Source: Porphyra umbilicalis (Eukaryota > Rhodophyta > Bangiophyceae > Bangiales > Bangiaceae). From it: 64,000 nucleotides of DNA. The stretch covers positions 62,001 through 126,000 of the forward strand of contig KV918887.1 in NCBI GenBank assembly GCA_002049455.2, given 5' to 3'. The translations under genes and the position numbers were made by a program. The notes under the pieces were generated by a model, which did no database searches, was not told where the DNA came from, and saw only the letters and a program-made list of their open reading frames with translations. Below, piece by piece: positions 10,128 to 19,744 of the stretch (position 1 is its first letter; each line of letters opens with the position of its first letter).

Positions 10128-11874
10128 ATGGACGGTGGTGGGGCGGTGCTCGACTTGCTCAACGACGACTTGAGCGCCTTCAACACGACCATCATGTGGA
10201 TGGAGGAGACGGCCGCGGCGGACGCGGCGGGGGCGGCGGCGCCGCCGCTGCTGCCGCCGCCGCCGCCGCCCCTCTCCCCAGACGCGGTGGCCGTCGACCG
10301 CGGGGCGGGCGCGGGGCCGCTCTTCCTCGACGGCGTGCCGGGTGCCTTGGGCGCCGCCGCCGCCGGCAGCGTCGGCGGGGACGGCAGCGGCGGCGGGTGC
10401 GGTGGCGGCGGCGGCGGCGACGGCGCCGCCGCCGCCGCCGCCCCGTATGACCCGCTCGACGATTGGATTGTCGGGTGGGGCCCGGGCGGGCCCGACCCCG
10501 CCGCGCTGCTGCCGACGCAGGCGCCGGCGGCGGTGGCGGCCGACTTGGCGTCTGCCCCCGCCGGTTGCGCGGCGTCGTGCCTCTCCCTCGACGACCTTGC
10601 GGCCGTGTCAGACGCCCTCGACGGGCGGGGGGGGTCGGCCCCGCCCCCGCCCCCACCGCCGCCCCCGCCGCCGTCGCCATGGACTCGGCGGGGCGGCCGG
10701 CGGGCGGGGGCGCCGCCGGCACGGCGCCGGCGCTCCCGTCCCTCCCCTGGGCGGCGCTCGTGCGGGGCGTCGGCCACCCCGCCGTCGAGTCGTTTGTGTC
10801 GGCCGCGCCGCCGGCCAAGCGGCGCTCCCTCTCATCCCCGCGGGGGGTGATGGACGCGGGCAGCGGCTCCCCGACGGCGGCCGCGGCCGCAGCAGCAGCG
10901 GCGGCGGCGTCGGCGGCAGCGGCGGCTGCGGCGGCGGCGGCGGCGCCGACCACGTCTGCGTGTGCGCCGCGCGCGCGCGCCTACCACTACGCGGCGTCGT
11001 TGGAGCTGCCGCCCCCCGGCGCGATGGACGCGGGCGCCACGCGCTTCCGGGCGCCGTCGGTGGCGGTCGCCGACTGGGCGCCCGCATATGGGGTGCCCGC
11101 GAGCCGCTCCCTCGCCGCCCGCCGCGCCGTCTCCTCCCCGCTGAGCTTGTCCATCCCGGTGGGGCGGGCGGCACCGCTGCCGCCGCCGCCGCCGCCGTCG
11201 GCGGCGGCGCCGAGTGTGGCCGCGGCGCCGACGCGCCCGCCGCCGCCGCCGCGGCGGCGGTCGGTCAAGCGCAACCTCAGTGGCGAGTTTGCGTCCGCGT
11301 CGACGAGCCGCTCGCCGGGCGGGGCGCGCGCGCGCGCGGCGCGCGGGCCGGTCGCGCCCCTGTGCCTGTCGCCCGTCGGCGCACCCGCCGCGTCGACGGG
11401 GGCAGACGCGGGCGCTGCCGCCGCGGCGCCGCCGTCGCCCGTGCCGCCGTCGTCCACGTCGACGGCGACGGCGGCGGGTGCGGGGGCGGCGGGCGGGGCG
11501 GGGGGCACCCCCCCCGCCCCCCCGCCAAGCGCGTGCGCAAGCGCGTGCGCTCCCGCAAGGCGGCGGACAAGCCCGCCGACCCGCTCGTGCCGTCCCGCTT
11601 TTGCCACGTGTGTTCGCGGGTGCCCAAAAAGAGCAGCCACCACATTGTGTGTGCCAACATCCGCGGCGGCGGCTGCCGCAAGACGGTGTGTGAGAGGTGC
11701 TTTGCGGACAATGGGTGGGACTGGGGGGCGGCCGTCGCCAAGGGCTCCGCGTGGGTGTGCCCGCACTGTGCGGACGGGGAGTGCCCGCCGCGCGCGCAGT
11801 GTCACACGTACGCGCGGACGAATGGGCGGCGGCGGGGGGGGGTCGACGGGGAGGAGGGGGAGGACGCGGTCTAG
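10128..11874 (+). CDS. Cys-rich zinc-finger protein, zf-4CXXC_R1-like C-terminus
   Basis: Probable nuclear regulatory protein. It starts at GCCATGGACGG (10128). The N-terminus is acidic and hydrophobic (MDGGGAVLDLLNDDLSAF), followed by further Asp/Leu patches (YDPLDDWIVGW, CLSLDDLAAVSDAL), poly-Ala and poly-Pro tracts, a basic stretch before the finger, and a C-terminal Cys-rich domain at about 11602-11805. That domain contains CHVC, two single Cys, CERC, CPHC and two further Cys, ending PRAQCHTYARTN, and it resembles the zf-4CXXC_R1 class seen in CDCA7-type proteins. The stop is TAG at 11872-11874. The plausible coding signal moves between the three forward frames, near 10640-10680 and 11500-11530, both Pro/Gly-rich homopolymer stretches. 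Either these are base-count errors in the assembly, or small introns or real indels are present. The middle part is supported by patches such as SLPWAALVRGVGHPAVESF. Role in chromatin or transcription is inference. Confidence 0.65.
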
Positions 11875-12200
11875 GCTTGTCGGCGGGAGGGGGGGGGGGG
11901 GTACTGCGGGAGGCCGGTTGTGTGCGTGAATGCGTTTTGTGTGTACGTGTGCGTGTGCGTGTGTGTGTGCTTTGTTGCCTCTTTTTTTGGTTTGCTGACT
12001 GGCGAGGTCCCCACGACGGGGGAGCGCCGTGGTGCGTAGTAGTGGCGGTGATGGTGGTGGGGGGGCGCAGTGCGCACTCCGACGCGGTGATGCTTGTCTT
12101 GTGTGTTGGCTTGCTCTTTTACTTGACGTTCACTATTGATTGTGCTTGCCCGGTCATTGTCAATGCATTTTGCTGCGAGTGTGCGTCGCTACGGGGGGCG
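11875..12200 (+). other. Probable 3' flank with TG microsatellite
   Basis: After the zinc-finger stop codon the composition drops to ordinary GC. A TG/CG-rich microsatellite (about 11937-11975, alternating TGTG, CGTGTG units) is followed by T-rich DNA, consistent with a 3' untranslated region. No canonical AATAAA was seen. Confidence 0.5.
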
Positions 12201-15200
12201 GCCGGGAAGGCAAGAGCACAGTAGGTCGGTCACGCACAGATGACGCCCTCGGTGGAAGTGATTCCCTTCGCGCCGCGCGCTCCACGCGGTGCAGCTGGGA
12301 GGGTGTGGTGCTGCCGCTAGCCGCCGCCAGCAGCACGGCGCGGGAGCGCCGGGAAAAACCGCAGGCTTTCCAAATTGAGACCACGTCGTGATGCTGCCGC
12401 TGGCGGCTTGCGTCTGGGCCCCCTGCTCGCACCGGCGGGGACCGCCACGGGCGCAGCCCGCGGCCGAGGCTGCAGCAACGACCGCGCGCGGCTCGGCGCA
12501 GACCAGCGCCGACCCCACATGTGGCCTGCGGCCAGGCGACCGCCGCGCCAGGCCGACGCTGCGCGACGCCCCCACGCCACTCGCGCACCCCCCCCACCCG
12601 CGGGGTGTCTGGTTGCGCCCGCCGCGACGGGATCCCCCGCCGCCCGCGCGGCCGCGGCGCAGGCGCTGTCTGAGGCGGGGTATCCCCCCCACCACCCACC
12701 TGCAGACGCCGCCACGTGGGGGCCCCGCTGCTTTCACCGCCCACGGCAGGCGGCCGCCGGCGGGCCACGGATAGTATCCGCCCCCTCCCCCCCGTTTCCA
12801 CCGCCCACGCCGCCGTTTCCATTGTGAGGCCACCGCCGCGCCGCGCGGCAGCGTGCTGGGCCCGCCCTCGGCGCCGCTGCACCGCCCGTCGGCCACGCCA
12901 CCCTGTGGGGTGCCCGCGTCGGCGGTGCACCAACCACGACGCGGGTCCTCCCCTCAACCCCCCGCCCCCGAGTCGGAGGCCTTGACAGCGCCCAGTGGGG
13001 CCGCCCTGCCCCGCTGTGCGCGAGCGCCGCGAGTGGCAACACCGCCCCCCGTGCGGCGTGGCCACCACCCGCGTGCGCAGCGCGGTGGGGAGCCCCGCCC
13101 CCTTCCCCATTCTCTGCCTCGTGTCCACCCTCTTCTTCCACGCGCCCCGCGCGAGCGGCAAAGCGCCCGGCGTGTCCCACCGTTCCACGCTGCGGCGTGG
13201 TCGGCGGGCGCCCTGTGTGCGAGCTGCCGCAAGCACGCCTGTACACGGGTTGGCGGCACCGACCGACGCGTCGTAGATGGACACGCGCGGCTCGACATTT
13301 GTCTTGCATTGTCAGCCGTGGCCACGCCAATGGGCGGTTGCCGCGCTGGCGGTGGAGTCGCGACGGCGGCGCGCGGCGACCTCACACCTCGGCGTCGCCA
13401 ACGGTACGGTCTCGTTGGTGTGGCCACCCTGCGGGCGATACGCGGCCCAGAGGGGCGCGTCGAGATGCCTTTGTGCCACCTCAAAAAGTGGCTGCCACGG
13501 CTGAGGGGGAGGGTAGACGTGTGGACGTGACGCGGCGCCGTATCTTTCCGTCTCCGCAGTACAGGCGTGCGGCGGGTGGTGGCAGAGTCGGAAAAAATCC
13601 GTTGTTTGTCGGACGCTGGGCTCCGCGGCGTGGCGTCGGTGGGTGCGCAGGCGGGCTCGCCTACGCCGAAGCGAGCGGCGCCAGCGGCAGCAGACGCCCG
13701 GCCTCTGGGTACAGAGGAAACCCCGTCTCTGCGGTACCGCAGTGCCGTCAACGGCGGCCATGTCTGCCGCCACTCCGGCGCCACCCAGCTGGTCTGGCGG
13801 TTGGGAGCGACCACGGCGGCGGGGGTGGGGCTCCCACGCAAACAGATTCAAGCAGCCCCGGCAGATCTTTTTGGACACGTCGAGATCAGCGGCGGCGTCA
13901 ATCAAGCGTCTGATACTTTGGCGGCGGGACCGCTCTGCCGAGCGGCGGACCGAGCGGGCGCACCTCGGCGGGTGGGCAGACGGGCGCCAGACGTGTGCGT
14001 ATGTGCACGCGCGTGGCGTGCGCGCCCATCTGCGCGGCGTGTGGGGCGCCGGCAGACGTGCTCGACTGAGCCGCACGGGGTCGGCCTGCGCGACGGACCG
14101 CACGTGGTGTCCCACGCGGCCGCAGAAGCAGCGGCGGCGGCCACCGCGGCGCGACGGTGCGGTCGGCCACGGCGCCCCACCGGTAGCCTGCCGCTGCTAC
14201 CAGAAGGGCGCCCGGTTGGCACGCACAACCGCCTGCCGCCTGCGCCGAAAAAAACGTGGGCGAGCCGCCCCGCCGAGCCTGCGGTCGCGTTGCACCGCGC
14301 CCACACGCCACGATGAGTGGGACCGCGGTGGCTGCTGTTGGGTCGCTTGGTGTCTGCGCCATCAATCGCGGCGGACTTGGTGCCCAGTGCCAGCAGTGCC
14401 ACCGGCAGCACGCCCGGGTGGACGCCCTTCCGGCCGCCGTCGCCGACGCCTCAGAGAAATATCCGACAGTGGCAGCAAACACCCCGAGCGAGTGACTGCC
14501 CCGCTGGTCCGTGACCGCGTGGCCGCCCGGCAGCAGCGGGATGGTGGGCCAGCTGGGAGACGCACACAACAAGTGTGCACCCTGCATCTCTAGAGGAGCG
14601 CCGACTGCCGTCGAGGTCGACGCTTGAATCTCAGGTGTGTACAGACTGCAGAAGAGGCGTATTTGCCACCCTTCCACATCCCCGCCCCCCTCCACGGCAC
14701 CATTGCCAGCGCAAGCAACCTCGTTCCCGAGCGTCTCGCATGGCAGCGGCTGGCACTGGCAGCGGCACCACCGGCGACCGAGCTGCCGACACGCGGTACG
14801 CGCGGCTCCGTTGCGCCGCGGGCGCGGCAACCCACGACCGACGGCGCCTCGGGGAGGGTGCGTGATGCGTAGGGTGTCCTCGAGGTAACCGCTCGTAGCG
14901 GTGCGTATGCCGGTGAGCGCCATCCGGCGTGGCAAGGACCCCACGGGGATATGCGACGCGCAAAAGAAAGAAAACGAAAAGCAAAGATACCGCAGGGTAT
15001 GGCTGCCAGCCGAGGCGTGGGCCGTTCACAAGAGATGGATCACCCACAAGAGGTCCCACGTTGCCCTCAACAGATCACACGCTGCCCGCTCTCGAGGGGG
15101 ACTGTGAGACGACCGCCGCGGGTGTTTGTCGATCCGCGGCGGGCGGGCACCCCCGGCTCGGCCGACCAGCGGGGCGCGGTGCGCAAGAGCCGCGATGCCA

Positions 15201-16046
15201 CCGCATGCGCGAGTCAGAGGCGAGGGGCGAGCCTCCGGCCCCGACGCGCCCGTTGCCCTGGACGACGGCCACGCTGCCAACGGGCCGAGCCACGGAGGCG
15301 GTCGGGCGGTCGGTGGTGCCGCAGCAGCAGCAGACGTCTGGGGATGGGGGGGAGGGAGGCAGCCGGATGGGGGCGCGCCCGTGGCGGCGGCGGTGCGAGG
15401 CACCTGCCGCGCCGCCCGCGGGGGAGGCGGTTTGGCCATTGACCCCCACCGCCGCCCCGCCACCCGGTGGCGTGGTGAGGGGACAGCGACGCCGCCCACC
15501 GGCAGCGGGCGGCGGAGGAACGTGTTTGCCCCACGCCACGCCGGGGTGGCCGGGCCGCGCCTCGGCCGCCGCCACGCGGCGCGGCCAACCCCCGCGTGGC
15601 GGGAATGGCGCGCCGACGCGGGCGCGGTCGTGGCCGATGCGGTGGGTGGGGTGGGGGCGACCGCCAAAATGGCTTTGTTTTTTCTACTGAAGAGCCTCGT
15701 ACGCGCGCTACGGCGCGCGGCCCACGGCGGCGGGCACGACGACAGCGTCCTACAATGTACGCCGCGACTCGCCGCGCCACCCGCCGCTCGCGTCGCGCGG
15801 GGCCAACGGCGTACCTCTTCCCTGCCGGCATAGCCATCCCCCCCGCGTCGTGCGCCCGACCGCCCCGCGTGACCGACGGCCTCCATGACCCCCCACCGCC
15901 GCCGCCCTCCAATGACCCGGGCGTCACGCCGGGCGGCACGGCAAACAATGGAAAGGGCGCGCTCAGCGCGCCGAGCGCCCAGCGCACGATACCGCACCCC
16001 TCCCCCCTCCTCCGCCCGATCGCCGCCCCCCCCCCTCCCCTCGCCT
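12201..16046. other. GC-rich intergenic DNA, no gene recognised
   Basis: Open frames of 200-370 codons occur on both strands (for example 12160-13284 minus and 13898-14944 minus). Their products are Arg/Ala/Gly/Pro-rich without any domain I recognise, and overlapping frames are equally open. I therefore call no gene, though a divergent gene cannot be excluded between 13500 and 15000, where composition is less extreme. The 3' flank of the TDP1 gene lies at the right edge. Confidence 0.45.
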
Positions 16047-18561
16047 TCACTCCAGCGGCCACGCCCGCCCATACGCATCCACCGCTCCCCGCCGCACGTC
16101 GTGGCTCCACGGCTCGACGTCGCCGCCCGCATAAGGAAGCGCGTCGAGGCGGTGGGCCAGCGGAAAGGTCACCACCGCCGCCCCGCCGCCCCGGTCCCGC
16201 GTCGCCGCCGCCGCCGCCCTGCGGAACGCCGGGTCGACCACAAACACGGGGCGGCGGGGCGGCCGCCGCCACCCGGAGCCCCCCCCCCCCCCCCTCGCCC
16301 GAACCGACACGTCGGCGGTCCCCACCGTCCGACGGCTGCCGCTACCGCCGACGGTACGACCGCCGCCGACGCCGACGCCGACGCCACGGGGCACCCCCCT
16401 CCCTACCCCCACCGCCACCCCCACATCGTGCGCCGGCGGGCACCAGCGGCCCGGCGTCCACAACACCCCAACCTCAAACGACGCGATCGACAGCGCGGCG
16501 CCGCCGCGAACGAGCGTCCCCCACGCGGCCGGCGACACGTTGGCCGACGAGAGGAGCACCCACGCCAGCGGCGCGGCGTCGCCGGGCCCCACCGCCCGCG
16601 CGTACGTTTTCAGGTGCGGCATGGTCGCCGCGCGGCGCGGGGAGACGGGGCCGCCGCGCGCCGCCGCCGCGCCGTCGGCCACCGCGTAGCGGTGGAGGGC
16701 GGCCGCCACGGCGGGGCGCGCCAACACCGCCGCCCGCGCAAAGAGGTGGGTGCCCGACGCGTAGCCCGCCACGCTGTCGCGCACGTCCCGCACCGACGGC
16801 CACGCGAGGCGGGGGGGTGACGCGGCGGGCTCGGTCGGGGGGGGTGCGCGCGGCGCGACACGACGCCCCGCGCCGCCGCCGCCGCGGGTGCGGTCGCCCC
16901 CGGCGGCAGCGGCGGCGGCGGCGGCGGACACCCCGCGTGGAGCGAGTCGCCAAACGCAGCAAGCCACGGCGCCGACAAGCCGCCAATGGACGACACTTGC
17001 GCGACGGCCGGTGGCGCGGCGGGGGGCGGCGGCGGCGCCTCGGCCAACAGCCGCCGCAACCGCATGTGCCCGTACCGCTGCAGCGCTGCCCCGCCGTGCG
17101 TGCCCGGCACGGAGGCGACGAGGTCGACGCCCGCCGACATCAAGTCGTACCCGCGCAGGCGGCGTGCGTAGGGCTCCGCGGGCGCGCCGAGGGCGGACAG
17201 GTACGCGGCGAGGTCGGCGCCAAAGGGGTCGTCGCCGTCGCCGCCACCGCTGCTGGGAGCGGCGGGGGTCGCCGCCCCCCCCTCCCCCCCCGCCCCCCCC
17301 GGCAGGCGCGACGGAAAGTCGCGACAGTACACGCCCTGCGCCATCCCCCCCCAGTCGGCGGGCGTGAGGTTGGCGGTCGACACGACCACCCGCACGCCGG
17401 CGTGGCCGTACCACAGGACCATCACCTTGGCGTGGTGCACCCCGTACGGGGTGCGTAGGCGCGGCGCGTGAACGGCCACGTGCGGCGGCAGCGTCGCCGC
17501 CGCGTCGGGGTGCACGCCGCCGCCGCCAACGACCAGCAGCACGGGCGGCGGCGGCACCCGCGCGTCGGCAGACTGGGCGGTGAGCGCGGGCACGACCGAC
17601 AGCAAGAACGGCACGTCAACGGTAAAGGTCGTCAGCACCGCCGCCGTCAAGCCGGGGGGAATGAGCGCCGAGAGGCGCGTCGTGTGGCGGGCGGCGGTGA
17701 GGGCGTCGCGGGGGAGCGCGTTGAGGAGAAAGGTGGGGGCTTGGGATGGGCTTGGGAGGCGGGGGGGGGCGGGGGGGTGCCCGCGCCAGCGCCAGCGCCG
17801 ACACGGCCGGCGGGGGCGGCCACCTCCACCACCTCCTCCACCTCGGCGCGGCGGCCGCGGCCGTCGCCACTACCGGCGGCGCTCCTGCTGCCACTGTCGC
17901 CCGCAGGGCCCCCCCCCACCCCCCCCTCAACGCCGCGGCGGTCACACCCGCCATGCGGCGCTCGACGCCCCCCCCCCCCGCGCCGCGGCTGCCAACCCCA
18001 TCCCCCCTCACCCCCAAATCGCCATCCACCTCGCCGAGGGGCGCCGACGCCCACACGGCCGCGTCGAGGTCAGAGAGCCACCCTCCTCCCCCTCCCCCCC
18101 ACCCCCCCCACCCCCCGGCGGCCCAGACAGGGGCACTGCCCACCCCCCGCGACACCCGCCTCCCACCCGAGGAGCACCCGCACGTCCCCCGCCCGCGCCG
18201 CGATGGCGGCGGCGGCGCGTGACGCGGCGAGCCACCGGTTCCACCCCGCCGCCGCGGCGGGGATGCCCGCGGCGGCGGCGGCCGACCGCAGGGTGCGGGC
18301 GGTGGAGGGGGCGGCCGCCGCCGCCCACCCGCCGGCGGCGGCCCAGGCGTCGAGGAGGGCGGTGTGGGCGGTGTCCCAGGTGGGGGGGCGGGGGCGGCGG
18401 CGGGGGTGGGGGCGGGGGGGGGGGGGTCACCGCGGCGACAAACGCCGCCACGGCGGCGGGGAGGCGTGGGGGGGGGGGGATGGTGCGCGGGGGCGCTTGC
18501 GGGTGTTCGGGGGGGAGCCGGCGGCCATGGTGGAGGGGGGGAGGGGGGAAGAGGCAGCCAT
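16047..18561 (-). CDS. TDP1: Tyrosyl-DNA phosphodiesterase 1
   Basis: Phospholipase-D-superfamily enzyme that hydrolyses 3'-phosphotyrosyl bonds left by stalled topoisomerase I; nuclear DNA repair. Reading leftwards: an N-terminal domain with TFLLNALPRDALTA and LTTFTVDVPFLL (near 17740-17600); first HKD motif YGVHHAKVMVLWY (about 17434) with the partner Asn in STANLTPADW; QVSSIGGL; then PSVRDVRDSVAGY; second HKD motif MPHLKTYARA (about 16615) with Asn in SSANVSPAAWG; and a C-terminus with EPWSHDV and YGRAWP before TGA at 16047, typical of the family. All catalytic His, Lys and Asn are present. Candidate starts are ATGs at 18561 and 18528, giving a basic leader (NTRKRPRAPSPPPP) and an Ala-rich helical stretch of unknown function. 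The coding signal changes frame at G/C runs (one near 16850, others upstream of 17750), so assembly base-count errors or small introns are likely. Family call is strong; exact exon structure is uncertain. Confidence 0.85.
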
Positions 18562-18692
18562 GGGGGAGCGCGACGGCGGGCGTGGGCGGGTGGCGCCGAC
18601 GGGGCACTACAGGGGGGCGCTGCAGCCGGGCTCGGTGGGCACCCACCGGGCAGCGACTGCGATCACGAGGTACAGCCGTTCTCGCAAAAACC

Positions 18693-19465
18693 AACTGTTG
18701 CACCACTCTTACAAATCAGCCTTTACGGGGTCGCAGAGGCCGATTTCCCTGGCCTTTAGGACAGGGTGCTCTCAAAGTGTAGTGATGCACACATATACTT
18801 ACAACAAGGGACTTCCTCTGCGTTTCAGAGGTGGCAGTCTGCATTCGTGTCCTCAGAGATCTGAGGGCGTGTCAGCGTCGGAAGGGTCGCGATGACGCTA
18901 AAAGCGAATAGAGTTACGTGGCTGAGAAGGACTGTCCTGCCACAGGGGTCACTGAGCCCGGACGGCGCCTGCCCCCCTGCCTCCCCCCACCGCCCCGAGT
19001 TGCGCGCGGCGACCGCGCGCAGCGACTTCTGGGGTTCGAAGCGCCCGCGATGAACCGCGGGTCATCGTGCCTGCGCGCCAGCTTCTGTTGCGGCGGCGCG
19101 TCGGCGGTTGCTTACGCCATCTACCGGTGCGGTTAGAGGCGCCCCGTCGCGTGGCAATCGATCCCACCCGCCTGCCGGTGCGCCGTGTTGGCCGCCCAGC
19201 TCGCTGCGTGCAGGTGCGCTGCGCGGCGGGGTGATGACCCCGCCCGTGAGCGTTGCACCACGCCGGCGGGCCGCCGCCGCTGCGGCGGCAGCGGCGGCAC
19301 CCCTTTCCTCGCCCCACGCCCCCCCGCGTACGTGCCCCCGTGTGTGCTCGCGGCCATGCAGCCGGCCGGCGTGTACGGTGGCGATGCGTCGCCGAGCGCG
19401 CCCGCGCCTTGAAGGCCAGGGTATTGCACGCACGTGCCTGGAATTGTCAGAGTGGTGCAACAGTT
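18693..19465. repeat. 17-bp inverted repeat bounding 0.77 kb
   Basis: AACTGTTGCACCACTCT at 18693-18709 is matched exactly, inverted, by AGAGTGGTGCAACAGTT at 19449-19465. The interval has no transposase frame. It may be a small TIR element, but no target-site duplication is evident. Confidence 0.6.
18746..18858 (+). repeat. Direct repeat, copy 1 (113 bp)
   Basis: Starts TTCCCTGGCCTTTAGGACAG and ends CCTCAGAG. It is repeated at 19464-19577 with about a dozen differences. Copy 2 starts exactly at the right-hand arm of the 17-bp inverted repeat. Confidence 0.85.
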
Positions 19466-19577
19466 CCCTGGCCTTTAGGACAGGGTGCTCTCAAAGTGTG
19501 GTGATGCACACATATACTTAGATCACGGAACTTGCTCTCCGTTTCAGAGGTGGCAGTCTGCATTCGGGTCCTCAGAG
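19464..19577 (+). repeat. Direct repeat, copy 2 (114 bp)
   Basis: Same orientation as 18746-18858. Most differences cluster in the middle third. Confidence 0.85.
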
Positions 19578-19744
19578 CACACCCATCAACGTCTTCCCCA
19601 AGTCCGAATGTGTATACGTGTCAGAAACGTGTCTCACAAATGCTCCACGTGGCTCCATTTAGGCTCTTGGGGTTGGGGACGGCTCCACAGCAACGTCGGG
19701 CACCCCAAATCGAAGAGAGAAAACGCGAATCTAGTTGATCGGAA

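Larger units (their letters stand above)
18562..19744. other. Short repeats upstream of TDP1, no gene
   Basis: Composition returns to normal near 18650. The stretch holds the inverted and direct repeats listed separately and no recognisable gene. It includes the likely TDP1 promoter region on its left edge, without a clear TATA box. Confidence 0.5.

Noticed and set aside
10860-10950. Trinucleotide (GCG/GCC) expansion as a separate repeat
   Set aside because: It encodes the poly-Ala tract of the zinc-finger gene in the frame with the best coding signal, so it is treated as part of that gene.
13898-14944. 348-codon minus-strand ORF
   Set aside because: Overlaps comparably long plus-strand frames, has no domain and shows Arg/Ala/Gly bias like neighbouring spurious frames.
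6400-18650. Integrated giant-virus segment, suggested by extreme GC and low complexity
   Set aside because: The only recognisable genes are host-type (TDP1, zinc finger), with no capsid, packaging or viral polymerase gene.
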